Origin: JAVBNJ01 sp031551625
GTDB lineage: Bacteria > Bacteroidota > Bacteroidia > Bacteroidales > UBA932
DNA: 10,424 bases
Assembly: GCA_031551625.1 (NCBI GenBank)
Contig: JAVBNJ010000085.1
Coordinates: 1-10,424 of the forward strand
Direction of reading: 5' to 3'
Below, one piece after another: positions 1 to 8,700 of this stretch. Position 1 is the stretch's first letter. Each line of letters opens with the position of its first letter. Below the pieces are notes generated by a model. That model did no database searches. It was not told the DNA's origin and saw only the letters and a list, made by a program, of their open reading frames with translations. Both the position numbers and the translations under genes were made by a program.

Positions 1-762
1 ATGCTGTATAGCATTCCCGGCCATGCAGCCAATTGTGTAACGACCACACAAGTGAAAGCTAACTACAAAACACAGCAGGTTACATTCAAACTGACCTGGA
101 TAGGCTGCAATGGTACCACTCATTTGAATAAAGCTTGGTGCATTGTCGATTTTCAACCGGTGGACGCCGCTGGCAACAAAGGTGCCTGGCAACGTGCTAC
201 TATTAGCGGAACGCCATTGGTTACCAATGGTACCTACGCTGCCGGTAATGCTACCGGCTTTGAGGTAACCGGCACCAACGGACAATCGGCTACAGTAACC
301 GTAAAATTGGGCAATGCTTCCGGTAAATTCAACTGGTGCGCTATTGCAACGGACTATCCGCCACAGGCGATATACGGTAGTAGTAGCTACACTTTGAAAG
401 GAACACCGCCGTTTACACTTGTCACAATCAGTGGAACAACTGTAACGACAATAAGCAAAACCTTTACCGATTGCCTTACTGCCATTACTGATGCAACAGG
501 GCGCCCTGGAAGTGCACAACCATGTAGGTCTAATACTTGCCAAACTTGCGCGCAATATTGTTTAAGCATTGGAAAACCTTATTATAGGTGGATAAGTCCA
601 TCTTGTATTTGTTTTGATTGCGAGAGCGTGGGGTGTGTACACACATATTGGAATTGGTCGAATGTAAGTATGAATTTTACCACATATGCAGGAGCTTATG
701 CAAATACATTGAATAATTGTAATTGTGGGTCTACAGGATGTTGGTGCAATGGGTGTCGATGA
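1..762 (+). CDS. Secreted cysteine-rich protein, probably 5'-truncated by the window edge
   Basis: The 253 readable residues begin with a stretch ending in G-H-A-A before NCV, which looks like the end of a signal peptide (cleavage near residues 9-10). The true start therefore probably lies upstream of base 1. Residues about 11-140 are rich in beta-strand patterns and end in YTLKGTPPFTL. From memory, this arrangement (NWCA..DYPP near 111-121, then GTPPFTL) resembles the N-terminal module of many secreted proteins of uncultured Bacteroidales, often ahead of a Fibrobacter-succinogenes-type paralogous domain. Here residues 171-253 are instead a cysteine-rich tail: 13 Cys at 175, 180, 183, 187, 202, 204, 207, 212, 240, 242, 247, 249 and 252, ending in GCWCNGCR. 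Five more Cys lie in the N-terminal part. The Cys spacing suggests disulfides or metal binding outside the cytoplasm. The tail uses mostly TGT for Cys (9 of 13), while the front uses mostly TGC (4 of 5). Function is unknown; export is inferred. Confidence 0.75.
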   Translation: MLYSIPGHAANCVTTTQVKANYKTQQVTFKLTWIGCNGTTHLNKAWCIVDFQPVDAAGNKGAWQRATISGTPLVTNGTYAAGNATGFEVTGTNGQSATVTVKLGNASGKFNWCAIATDYPPQAIYGSSSYTLKGTPPFTLVTISGTTVTTISKTFTDCLTAITDATGRPGSAQPCRSNTCQTCAQYCLSIGKPYYRWISPSCICFDCESVGCVHTYWNWSNVSMNFTTYAGAYANTLNNCNCGSTGCWCNGCR

Positions 763-770
763 TTAAAACA

Positions 771-801
771 AAAAACTGCTGCGCAAAACGCAGCAGTTTT
801 T
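771..801. terminator. Bidirectional intrinsic terminator between the cysteine-rich gene and gdhA
   Basis: A perfect 13-bp stem is formed by 771-783 and 789-801 around the loop CAAAA. The G/C-rich core is CTGCTGCG, with an A run on the left and a T run on the right. Because each strand reads stem followed by T's, it can stop transcription both from the left-hand gene (stop codon ends at 762) and from gdhA (stop codon at 823-825). This fits the convergent gene order. Confidence 0.9.
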
Positions 802-822
802 TAATTATTAAGATATGGTTGA

Positions 823-2157
823 TTAAATCAAACCTTGTTCCAACATAGCTTGAGCCACTTTCATGAAGCCGGCGATGTTAGCGCCGTTCACGTAGTTGGT
901 ATAGCCGTCTTTTGTTCCATATTTCACACAGGCATTGTGGATGCTTTCCATGATTTGTTTCAATTTAGCATCTACTTCTTCGCTGGTCCAGTTGATGTGC
1001 ATGGCATTTTGAGTCATTTCGAGACCCGAAGTAGCCACACCACCGGCGTTCACCGCTTTACCGGGGCCGAACATAATTTTCGCTTTGATAAATTCAGCGA
1101 TAGCTTCGGGAGTACAACCCATGTTCGATACTTCGCCTACGCAAGTAACGCCGTTTTTAATCAACATTTTTGCATCGTCGCCGTTCAATTCGTTTTGGAT
1201 GGCGCAAGGGCAAGCGATGTCTACTTTCACTTCCCAGGGCTTTTTACCTGCGAAGAATTTCGAACCGGGGAATTTTTTCTCGTACGGAGCAACTACGTTG
1301 TTATTGCTGGTACGCAATTCCACCATGTAGTCGATCTTTTCTTGGTTCAAACCGGCTTCGTCCAAGATGTATCCATCGGGACCCGAAATAGCAATCACTT
1401 TCGCGCCAAGTTCAGTAGCTTTCAAGGCAGCACCCCAAGCCACGTTACCGAAACCTGAAACCGCTACGGTTTTACCTTTGATGTCGATATTTTTCATTTT
1501 CAACATGTGGTCTACAAAGTAGATAGCGCCGAAACCGGTAGCTTCCGGACGAATCAACGAACCACCCCAGGTCATACCTTTACCGGTGTAAGTACCGGTA
1601 TTTTCGCGAGACAATTTTTTGTAGTAACCGTACATGAAGCCAACTTCGCGGCCAGCCACTCCGATGTCACCTGCAGGAACGTCGGTATCCGGGCCGAGGT
1701 GTTGCCACAATTCAGCGATAAACGCTTGGCAGAAACGCATGATTTCAGCGTCCGATTTACCTTGCGGGTTGAAATCCGAACCACCTTTACCACCGCCCAT
1801 CGGCAATGTAGTCAACGCATTTTTGAACGTTTGTTCGAAGCCCAAGAATTTCAAGGTCGACAATGTTACTGCCGGATGGAAACGGATCCCGCCTTTGTAG
1901 GGGCCGATAGCGTTGTTGAATTGCACACGGTAGCCGGTGTTGATTTGTACATTGCCTTTGTCGTCTTGCCAGGTTACACGGAACGTAAAGATACGATCGG
2001 GTTCCACCATACGCTCAGCAATTTTAGCTTTTTCAAATTCAGGATGTTGGTTGTACACTTCTTCAATTGACTCCAACACTTCGTGAACTGCTTGCAAGAA
2101 CTCTTTTTCGTGGCCGTACTTTTTCTCCAAAGTAGCCATCAATTCGGATGTTTTCAT
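823..2157 (-). CDS. gdhA: Glutamate dehydrogenase (hexameric, GdhA type)
   Basis: The 444-residue protein matches the usual length of the hexameric GDH family (about 445 aa) over its whole length. It catalyses reversible reductive amination of 2-oxoglutarate with ammonium to L-glutamate in the cytoplasm, linking ammonia assimilation to central carbon metabolism. The substrate-site segment PMGGGKGGSDFNPQGKSD lies at residues 119-136, with the likely catalytic lysine at 124. PAGDIGV (161-167) supplies the conserved aspartate at 164. A Rossmann fold starts at GKTVAVSGFGNVAWG (228-242). Close relatives are mostly NADP(H)-specific, but the cofactor cannot be fixed by eye. It is the last of four same-strand genes after korA, korB and a small exported protein, 61 bases behind the last of these. 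That gap is A/T-only rich and has no G/C hairpin, so read-through from upstream is possible. I found only a poor promoter candidate in it (TAAATTTA at 2183-2190, no -33 box). The start at 2157 gives the normal N-terminus. Confidence 0.97.
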   Translation of the reverse strand: MKTSELMATLEKKYGHEKEFLQAVHEVLESIEEVYNQHPEFEKAKIAERMVEPDRIFTFRVTWQDDKGNVQINTGYRVQFNNAIGPYKGGIRFHPAVTLSTLKFLGFEQTFKNALTTLPMGGGKGGSDFNPQGKSDAEIMRFCQAFIAELWQHLGPDTDVPAGDIGVAGREVGFMYGYYKKLSRENTGTYTGKGMTWGGSLIRPEATGFGAIYFVDHMLKMKNIDIKGKTVAVSGFGNVAWGAALKATELGAKVIAISGPDGYILDEAGLNQEKIDYMVELRTSNNNVVAPYEKKFPGSKFFAGKKPWEVKVDIACPCAIQNELNGDDAKMLIKNGVTCVGEVSNMGCTPEAIAEFIKAKIMFGPGKAVNAGGVATSGLEMTQNAMHINWTSEEVDAKLKQIMESIHNACVKYGTKDGYTNYVNGANIAGFMKVAQAMLEQGLI

Positions 2158-2218
2158 AATTTTTTTTAAATTTTTAAGTTGTTAAATTTATTTAAACTTT
2201 TATAATAAGATGCTGTTT

Positions 2219-2656
2219 TTATTCTTTTATTCTATTATAGTCAACATATTTATCTCCACTTGTATAGGGGTAAATTACTACAAGTACATCAGTGTTATCA
2301 TTCCTAAAATATCCTCCCATAAAAGACCATGTGTTATACATGTCATCTTTTTTATACTTTGTCTTTACGGAATTTTCTATTTTATAACCCTTTTTCCAAT
2401 TCATATTAATAGTAAATGCCGTGCTTCTCGGTTTTTGTTTAACCGTATAGCTCCCTTCATCCCTAGTATAAGTTGAATCAGTCGTTCTTTCGCGAATAAT
2501 TTTTCCACCGGTGAATGTGTAAGTATCATTGCCATTATTAAACTTACCGATTAAGGCTTGCTTGTACTCTTCCAACTTAGGATGCGATTGTGCATACGAA
2601 GATAATGCAATGGATGTAGCAATAACTATAAGTAAAAGCGTTGCGATTTTTTTCAT
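2219..2656 (-). CDS. Small exported protein of unknown function
   Basis: The 145-residue protein has a clear Sec signal peptide: MKK, a hydrophobic run at about 5-20, then SSYA-QS. The likely cleavage is after Ala22. There is no lipobox cysteine, and in fact no cysteine at all, so a soluble periplasmic or secreted protein is expected. The mature 123 residues alternate polar and hydrophobic positions in short strands with turns (GNDTYTFTGGK, DEGSYTVK, GYFRNDNTDVLVV). This suggests a small beta-barrel or lipocalin-like fold, but that is inference and I do not recognise a family. It starts 18 bases after the korB stop and ends 61 bases before gdhA, all on the same strand, so it is probably co-transcribed. 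It is visibly more A/T-rich than its enzyme neighbours, which suits a later insertion into a kor-gdh cluster. The start at 2656 is the only one that includes the full signal peptide. Confidence 0.8.
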   Translation of the reverse strand: MKKIATLLLIVIATSIALSSYAQSHPKLEEYKQALIGKFNNGNDTYTFTGGKIIRERTTDSTYTRDEGSYTVKQKPRSTAFTINMNWKKGYKIENSVKTKYKKDDMYNTWSFMGGYFRNDNTDVLVVIYPYTSGDKYVDYNRIKE

Positions 2657-2674
2657 TAATGCTTATACATTAAA

Positions 2675-3691
2675 TTATTTTACTTCCCAAGTTGTACCGC
2701 TGTGCAATAAATCATCTACGCATTTGATTTTAGCGGTGGTTTGCACCTCGGCTACCTGGTCGCGTACGCGGTCGTTGTAAGTACGTTCGGGTACCGCGCG
2801 GATAACGCCTAACGCTACGGGCATTTCAGGCCCCTGCATGTTTACCAGCATCATGTGGACACCTGGATTGATGGTCTTGGCATCATGTACCAGCAAGTCT
2901 TTTTCGGTAATTCCTTTGTGGCCGATACGCACTACTTTTAACTCCATGCCTTCGAGAATCAAACCCTTGTCACGGTTGATGCCGAACACCATCGGTTCAC
3001 CGTGGCGCAACACAATAGTGCGGTCTTCACGCACCGCTTTGTCGGTAATTTCAATGTGTGTTTTATCGTTGAAAATAACACAATTTTGCAGGATCTCCGT
3101 AACTGAAGTACCATCATGCTTAGCCGAAGCCACCATAATTTCTTCGGTCAACTTCACATCGACATCAAGCGAGCGGGCAAAGAATGTACCACGTGCACCA
3201 AGTACCAACTCACCCGGATTGAACGGATGCTCCACCGATCCGAAAGGCGATGTTTTAGTAACCTTGCCTATTTTCGAAGTCGGTGAATATTGGCCTTTTG
3301 TCAACCCGTAAATCTGGTTGTTGTGCAACAAAATATTGATGTCGATATTGCGGCGGATAGCATGGATGAAGTGATTCCCGCCAATAGCCAGTGCGTCGCC
3401 GTCGCCGCTGATTTGCCAAATGGTCAAGTGCGGATTGGCAACTTTCATGCCGGTAGCAATGGCTGCCGCACGGCCGTGAATGCTATGAAAACCATAGGTG
3501 TTCATGTAATAGGGGAAGCGCGATGCACAGCCGATACCCGATACAAACACAAAGCGTTCTTTCGTATAGTGAAGCTCTTCACAAACGGTGGGAAGGGCAC
3601 GTTGCACGGCCGCGAGGATCGAATAATCGCCACAACCCGGGCACCATTTTACTTCCTGATTGCTTTTAAAATCTTGAGGAGTATATTGCAT
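2675..3691 (-). CDS. korB: 2-oxoacid (probably 2-oxoglutarate):ferredoxin oxidoreductase, beta subunit
   Basis: This 338-residue protein is the thiamine-diphosphate-binding half of a two-subunit ferredoxin oxidoreductase. The complex oxidatively decarboxylates a 2-oxoacid to its acyl-CoA, or carboxylates in reverse, in the cytoplasm. Visible features are KWCPGCGDYSIL (16-26; Cys17 and Cys20), GIGC (52-55) and a later cysteine at 204 in QNCVIFND. Together these are the four expected [4Fe-4S] ligands of this family. The TPP/Mg motif is GDGDALAIGGNH (96-107) with HNNQIYGLTKGQ (123-134). The run IYGLTKGQYSPTS is typical of KorB-type proteins rather than pyruvate enzymes. 2-oxoglutarate is therefore the favoured substrate, with pyruvate or a branched-chain oxoacid less likely. 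It lies 40 bases downstream of korA, clearly the same transcription unit. No ferredoxin-like delta subunit is encoded nearby, as is normal for the two-subunit form. Confidence 0.95.
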   Translation of the reverse strand: MQYTPQDFKSNQEVKWCPGCGDYSILAAVQRALPTVCEELHYTKERFVFVSGIGCASRFPYYMNTYGFHSIHGRAAAIATGMKVANPHLTIWQISGDGDALAIGGNHFIHAIRRNIDINILLHNNQIYGLTKGQYSPTSKIGKVTKTSPFGSVEHPFNPGELVLGARGTFFARSLDVDVKLTEEIMVASAKHDGTSVTEILQNCVIFNDKTHIEITDKAVREDRTIVLRHGEPMVFGINRDKGLILEGMELKVVRIGHKGITEKDLLVHDAKTINPGVHMMLVNMQGPEMPVALGVIRAVPERTYNDRVRDQVAEVQTTAKIKCVDDLLHSGTTWEVK

Positions 3692-3714
3692 AATTTACAG
3701 ATTTACTAATTTAC
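3692..3714. repeat. Three-copy 8-base-period repeat in the korA-korB gap
   Basis: On the + strand the 7-mers AATTTAC (3692-3698), GATTTAC (3700-3706) and AATTTAC (3708-3714) follow each other with one spacer base, giving an exact 8-base period. The array sits directly upstream of the korB start codon (3689-3691), so on the coding strand it forms the korB leader. A/T-rich short-period repeats like this are common in Bacteroidetes intergenic spacers. No role is shown, and an unstructured, ribosome-accessible leader is only one possibility. Confidence 0.6.
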
Positions 3715-3731
3715 AATTTTATTTTTGTCAA

Positions 3732-5564
3732 TTAAAATAGTTTGTTTACGGCATCTACCAGTTCGGTTACCATAAACGGTAATCCCTGCACCTTATTGCA
3801 TTGTTGGTATTGGAACTGTGGCAAGCGGTCGCGCAAATAAGCGGCAAACTGCCCGCTGTTCAATTCGCATACAATAATCTTCTTGAACTTCTTGAATACC
3901 TCTGCCGTATTTTTAGGCAGCGGATTGATGTAGTCGAAATGAGCAAGGCTTACGCTCTTTCCGGCGCCTTGTAATTCTTTTACTGCCGTATAGGTATGTC
4001 CGAAAGTCCCCCCCCAGCTTACCATCAGCACATCGCCCTCAGGTTTGCCCACTACTTCGAGCGCGGGAATAAAGTCGGCTACGCGGGCTACTTTTGCCGC
4101 ACGTTCGCCCACCATTTTTTCGTGTACCAGCGGATCGCTTGATACGCTTCCGTTATTGTCTTTCTCCAACCCACCCACACGATGTTCAAGGCCGGGTGTG
4201 CCGGGCAATGCCCATTGGCGGGCCAGGCGTTTTGCATCGCGGCGGAATGGCCAGTAATCTTTCGTGCCTTCGGGAACAATCGGCGCTTCGATAACCGGAT
4301 AATCTTTCATCGAAGGTACTTTCCATGGTTCGGATCCGTTGCCCAGAAAGCCTTCCGAGAGGAACAACACCGGTGTCATGTGTTCAATGGCTATTTTTGC
4401 CGCATAGAATGCCATATCGAAACAATGCGAAGGAGAGTGCGATGCTATTACTACCATCGGACATTCGCCATTGCGGCCATATAACGCCTGGAACAAGTCG
4501 GTCTGCTCCGTCTTGGTCGGTATACCGGTCGACGGGCCGCTACGTTGCACGTCTACAATAACCATCGGCAGCTCGGTCATCACGGCCAAGCCCATAGCTT
4601 CGCTTTTGAGCGAAAGGCCGGGACCCGACGTAGTTGTTACCGCCAAATTACCGGCAAATGCAGCACCGATAGTGGTGCAAATACCAGCAATTTCGTCTTC
4701 GCATTGCAGCGTTTTAACACCTAAATCTTTACGGACAGCTAACTCTTCGAGAATGCTTGTCGCCGGCGTAATAGGGTAAGAACCGCAGAACAACGGACGT
4801 CCCGATTTTTCGGAAGCGGCGATAAAACCCCAGGCTGCGGCCTGGTTTCCGTTAATGTTGCGATAAATACCTTTCGCCTGTTTGGCCTGTTTGATCGTAT
4901 AGGTATTTTGTATTGCATGAATATTTCCGGCATAGTTAAAGCCATCTTGCAACACTTTGTTGTTCGAAGCAATCAACTCCGGCTTCTTCGCAAATTTCTT
5001 TTCAAAGTAAGCGCTTGTGGTTTCCAGCGGGCGGTTGAACAAGTAGAAACAAATGCCCAGTGCAAACATATTTTTACTACGTACAATCGCTTTCGCATCA
5101 AGGCCGCTATCCTTCAAGCTTTCCTTGGTAAGCGAAGTAATCGGGGCAAATACAATGTTGCGGTCTTCAATTTTCAGTTCCTTAACAGGGTCTTTGGTTT
5201 TGAAACCGGCGCGCTCAATCGATTTTTCTTCGAACGAATCGGCATCCAAAATTACTGTTGCCGTGGGTTTAGCCCACTTGGCATTAGCGCGCAAAGCTGC
5301 GGGATTCATAGCAACCAGCACGTCGCACAAATCGCCTGGCGTACGTACATCGCCACTACCAATGTGCACTTGGAAACCCGATACGCCGGCTACCGTATCT
5401 TGCGGGGCGCGGATTTCGGCCGGAAAGTCGGGGAATGTCGAAAAATCGTTACCCAACAACGCCGCTGCATCAGTGAACAGCGAACCTGTCAATTGCATCC
5501 CGTCGCCGCTGTCGCCGCTGAAACGGATTACTACATCTTTTAAGTCAATAATTTTATGTGGCAT
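3732..5564 (-). CDS. korA: 2-oxoacid (probably 2-oxoglutarate):ferredoxin oxidoreductase, fused gamma-alpha subunit
   Basis: The 610-residue protein joins two subunits that are separate in four-subunit oxidoreductases. Residues about 10-200 are the gamma domain, opening with VVIRFSGDSGDGMQLTG (11-27) and containing the APQDTVAGVSGFQVHIGSGD region (53-72). Residues about 235-610 are the alpha (pyrimidine-binding and CoA/transketolase-C-like) part. This part has CGSYPITPATSILEELA (260-276), TTSGPGLSLKSEAMG (311-325) and RSGPSTGIPTKTEQTDL (341-357), the conserved oxoacid-binding and TPP-partner segments. Its length fits the usual KorA of about 600-620 aa. It should pair with the KorB encoded immediately downstream. 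Reduced ferredoxin from the reaction would feed anaerobic electron transfer, or drive reductive carboxylation in reverse. It is the first gene of the minus-strand cluster, behind a well-formed promoter at 5627-5656. The start MPHKIIDLKD leaves the normal short lead before the gamma domain. Confidence 0.95.
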   Translation of the reverse strand: MPHKIIDLKDVVIRFSGDSGDGMQLTGSLFTDAAALLGNDFSTFPDFPAEIRAPQDTVAGVSGFQVHIGSGDVRTPGDLCDVLVAMNPAALRANAKWAKPTATVILDADSFEEKSIERAGFKTKDPVKELKIEDRNIVFAPITSLTKESLKDSGLDAKAIVRSKNMFALGICFYLFNRPLETTSAYFEKKFAKKPELIASNNKVLQDGFNYAGNIHAIQNTYTIKQAKQAKGIYRNINGNQAAAWGFIAASEKSGRPLFCGSYPITPATSILEELAVRKDLGVKTLQCEDEIAGICTTIGAAFAGNLAVTTTSGPGLSLKSEAMGLAVMTELPMVIVDVQRSGPSTGIPTKTEQTDLFQALYGRNGECPMVVIASHSPSHCFDMAFYAAKIAIEHMTPVLFLSEGFLGNGSEPWKVPSMKDYPVIEAPIVPEGTKDYWPFRRDAKRLARQWALPGTPGLEHRVGGLEKDNNGSVSSDPLVHEKMVGERAAKVARVADFIPALEVVGKPEGDVLMVSWGGTFGHTYTAVKELQGAGKSVSLAHFDYINPLPKNTAEVFKKFKKIIVCELNSGQFAAYLRDRLPQFQYQQCNKVQGLPFMVTELVDAVNKLF

Positions 5565-5626
5565 TTTGACTACAATTTATAAGTATTTTTAATTTTTTTC
5601 TTTCGATTTTCAAAAAAACAAACATA

Positions 5627-5656
5627 CAAAGGTAACAATTTTTAAATTATAAACAA
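5627..5656 (-). promoter_or_regulatory. Promoter for korA (Bacteroidetes type)
   Basis: Read on the minus strand, TTG (5656-5654) is followed by 19 bases and then TACCTTTG (5634-5627). This is the TTG-N19-TAnnTTTG layout described for the primary sigma factor of Bacteroides. Transcription would start near 5620, leaving an A/T-rich leader of about 55 bases before the korA ATG. The match and spacing are seen directly; activity is inferred. Confidence 0.65.
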
Positions 5657-5714
5657 GGTAATTTCTCCAGAAAAAGTTTTTTTACTTTTCTGCTTTCATC
5701 TCAAAATTTTTCTG

Positions 5715-5722
5715 TAAATTTG
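5715..5722 (+). promoter_or_regulatory. Candidate -7 box for the DUF2723/GT117 gene
   Basis: TAAATTTG matches the TAnnTTTG -7 consensus and lies 35 bases before the ATG at 5758, within the 193-base divergent spacer (5565-5757). The upstream -33 element is poor: the nearest candidate is TTTCTG at 5687-5692, about three bases further away than the ideal spacing. Nothing else was seen in the spacer apart from this box and the korA promoter. Confidence 0.45.
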
Positions 5723-5757
5723 TCCCTTTTAACGCTTGTAAAGAAAATCAACATTGC

Positions 5758-8700
5758 ATGAATAATTTTAAACGTATCAACAATTTGACGGGATGGGTGG
5801 TGTTTGCCGTAGCAGTCATTACCTACCTTTTAACTATTGAGCCAACAACCAGTTTTTGGGATTGCGGCGAATTTATAGCTTCGTCGTACAAACTGGAAGT
5901 GGGACATCCTCCTGGAAACCCCGTGTTCCAAATGCTGGGACGCATCTTTACGCTGGTGGCCGACAAAGAACATGCTGCTATGATGATTAATGCCATGAGC
6001 GCTTTATGTAGTGCGTTTACTATTTTGTTTTTGTTTTGGACGATTACCCACCTGGCACGCCGTGTGATGGAACGGGGAAAAGAACAGCTTTCGATGGGGA
6101 CTATTGTAGCTATCATAGGAGCAGGGGTAGTGGGATCATTGGTATATACATTTTCCGATACGTTCTGGTTCTCGGCTGTCGAAGCCGAAGTATATGCTAT
6201 GTCATCGCTGTTTACAGCTTTGGTATTTTGGGCTATTCTCAAATGGGAAGAAGAAGCCGACCAGAAATATGCCAACCGCTGGATTGTCCTCATCTTTTTC
6301 CTGATGGGTCTTTCGGTGGGTGTACACTTGTTGAACTTACTGGCTATTCCTGCGATTGCGCTGGTCTATTATTTCAAAAAATACAAAGCTACATTCTGGG
6401 GAATTGTCGGTACATTGGTGCTGTCGGTGGTGATGTTAGGCTTCTCAATGGTACTCATCCCGCTCATTCCGCGTCTGGCCGGTTACCTTGATTTGTTCTT
6501 TGTAAACTCGCTCGGCTTGCCGTTCAACTCCGGCACCGTGGTGTTTATGATTATCTTAATGGCTGCACTGGCGTTTGCAGTATATTACACACAATATCGC
6601 ATGCGCAGAATATTGTTGAATACTATTGCACTAAGTTTGCTGGTGTTTGTAATCGGTTTCACGGCATTCGGTATGGTTGTGATCCGCTCGGCAGCCAATA
6701 CGCCTACCAACGAAAACCAGCCCGACAACGCATGGTCGCTGCTCTACTACCTGAATCGTGAACAGTACGGAAGCGCTCCGATACTTTCGGGCGAAACATT
6801 TGCTACGCCGCCCATAGCCATTGAGTCGCGCTACAATTATGTAAAATTGAATGGTAAATATGCGAAAGTTGAAGGCATGCCGTCGTATAAATTCGACAAA
6901 CGCTACACGATGACATTTCCGCGTATGCATAGCCACCAAGCCGACCACATTGCACACTACAAACAATACATGTCTGGCCGTGGACGAGTGGTGGAAGGCT
7001 CCGGCGAACAAATGCCCACGTTCCGCGATAACCTGTCGTACTTCTTCGACTACCAACTCGGCTGGATGTATTGGCGTTACTTTATGTGGAACTTTGCAGG
7101 CCGCCAAAACGATATACAAGGCCATGGCGACAGCTACCACGGCAACTGGGAATCCGGTATTAAATTTCTAGACGAAGCCCGCTTGGGCAACATCGACCAG
7201 ATGCCGCCTTATCTGGCACATCACAAATCGCGTAATCACTATTTTCTGTTACCTCTGCTACTCGGCTTGCTGGGATTTGTATACCAACTGTCGAAAGATT
7301 CGAAAAATTTCTTTGTGGTCGGCGTATTGTTTGTGCTCACCGGCATTGCCATTGTGGTATACCTGAATCAAACACCTTTCCAGCCACGCGAGCGCGACTA
7401 TGCGTATGCGGGTTCGTTCTACGCCTACGCCATTTGGATAGGCCTCGGCGTGTTGTTGGTATACGACGTATTCCGCAACTATGTGAAACTCGTAGCGCCT
7501 GCGTCGGCTGCCATAGCAAGTGTGCTGTGCTTGATTATTCCCATTCAAATGGGTGCCGAAAACTGGGCCGACCACGACCGCAGCAACCGCTACACAGCGC
7601 GCGACATGGCCTACAACTACCTGATGAGTTGCGAAAAAGACGCACTGCTTTTCACCATCGGCGATAACGATACATTCCCGCTTTGGTACATACAGGAAGT
7701 AGAAGGCGTGCGTACCGACGTGCGCATTGTGAACACCAGCCTCTTGGGAACCGATTGGTATATCGACCAGATGAAGTACCAGATGTACGACTCTCCGCCG
7801 GTGCCGTTCAAGCTGGCCCGCGAAAGTTATTTAATTGGCACAAATGATTATGTCCAAATTGTAGAGCGCGTGAGCGAACCGCAACAAGTGAAAGATGTGA
7901 TGAACTTTATTGCCGACCCGCGTGCCAAAGCTACGCTGAATAGTGGTGAAAAAGTGTCGTATTTGCCTACACGTAATTTCATCCTTCCGGTCAACAAAGA
8001 AAATGTGCTAAAAAACATGTTTGCAAAAATGAGCGACACATTGCAAATGCCGAAAATGATTACCATGCCGGGCGGTCAAGCGCAAGTAACATCAGCTTTT
8101 GAAGATAGCATCCCCAACCAGATAACATTCTCTATCCCTAAAAAAACAAATAGCGAAAAAGAGAAAAACGGAATCACTAAAACAGAGTTGATGATTCTAG
8201 ATCTGTTAGCCAACAACGATTGGAAGCGCCCTATTTATTTTGTATCGCTGGGGGGAGACAGTGACTTAGGCTTCCGCGATTATTTGCAGTACAACGGTTT
8301 TTGCTACAAGCTGACGCCATTCCGCAACACCTCGCGCGACCCGCAGGGAATGCTCGACAAGGATGTGATGTACGACCGTTTGATGAATGTGTACCGCTGG
8401 GGCAACATGAACGACCCGAAAGTATGGATGGATTGGAACAATTTCCTTACGATTGATGTTATTCTCAATATACGCAACATGCACAGCCGTGTGGCAAGCG
8501 CCTTCAACAAGGCCGGCGATCACAAAAAGGCGATCGATCTCCTTGACCGGGTAATGACAATTATGCCCAACGAAATATTCCCCTATAGCGTGGCGATGCA
8601 GCAGAATGATATTGCAATGCTTTCAGTTATCGAAGAATACTATGTGGCCGGCGCACCCGAAAAAGCCGATCAAATTGTGGAACGCTTCATTACCGAAGCC

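Noticed and set aside
835..1458. 207-codon open frame on the + strand opposite gdhA
   Set aside because: It lies wholly antisense to the well-supported gdhA coding sequence and its product is rich in F, H and V, as expected from the complement of a biased gene; no recognisable domain.
2158..2218. A/T-rich gap before gdhA as a terminator or promoter
   Set aside because: No G/C-containing hairpin, and the only -7-like sequence (TAAATTTA, 2183-2190) has a mismatch and no -33 element at the right distance.
4908..5543. 211-codon open frame on the + strand opposite korA, with another at 5053-5592
   Set aside because: Antisense shadows of korA; no recognisable domain, and overlapped by a gene with clear family motifs.
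2675..5564. Missing ferredoxin-like delta subunit taken as a defect of the oxidoreductase
   Set aside because: Two-subunit enzymes with a fused gamma-alpha chain and a beta subunit carrying its own Fe-S cysteines are a known complete form.
6631..7140. 169-codon minus-strand frame inside the GT117 gene
   Set aside because: Antisense shadow in a gene with continuous family-specific motifs; composition is not that of a real protein.
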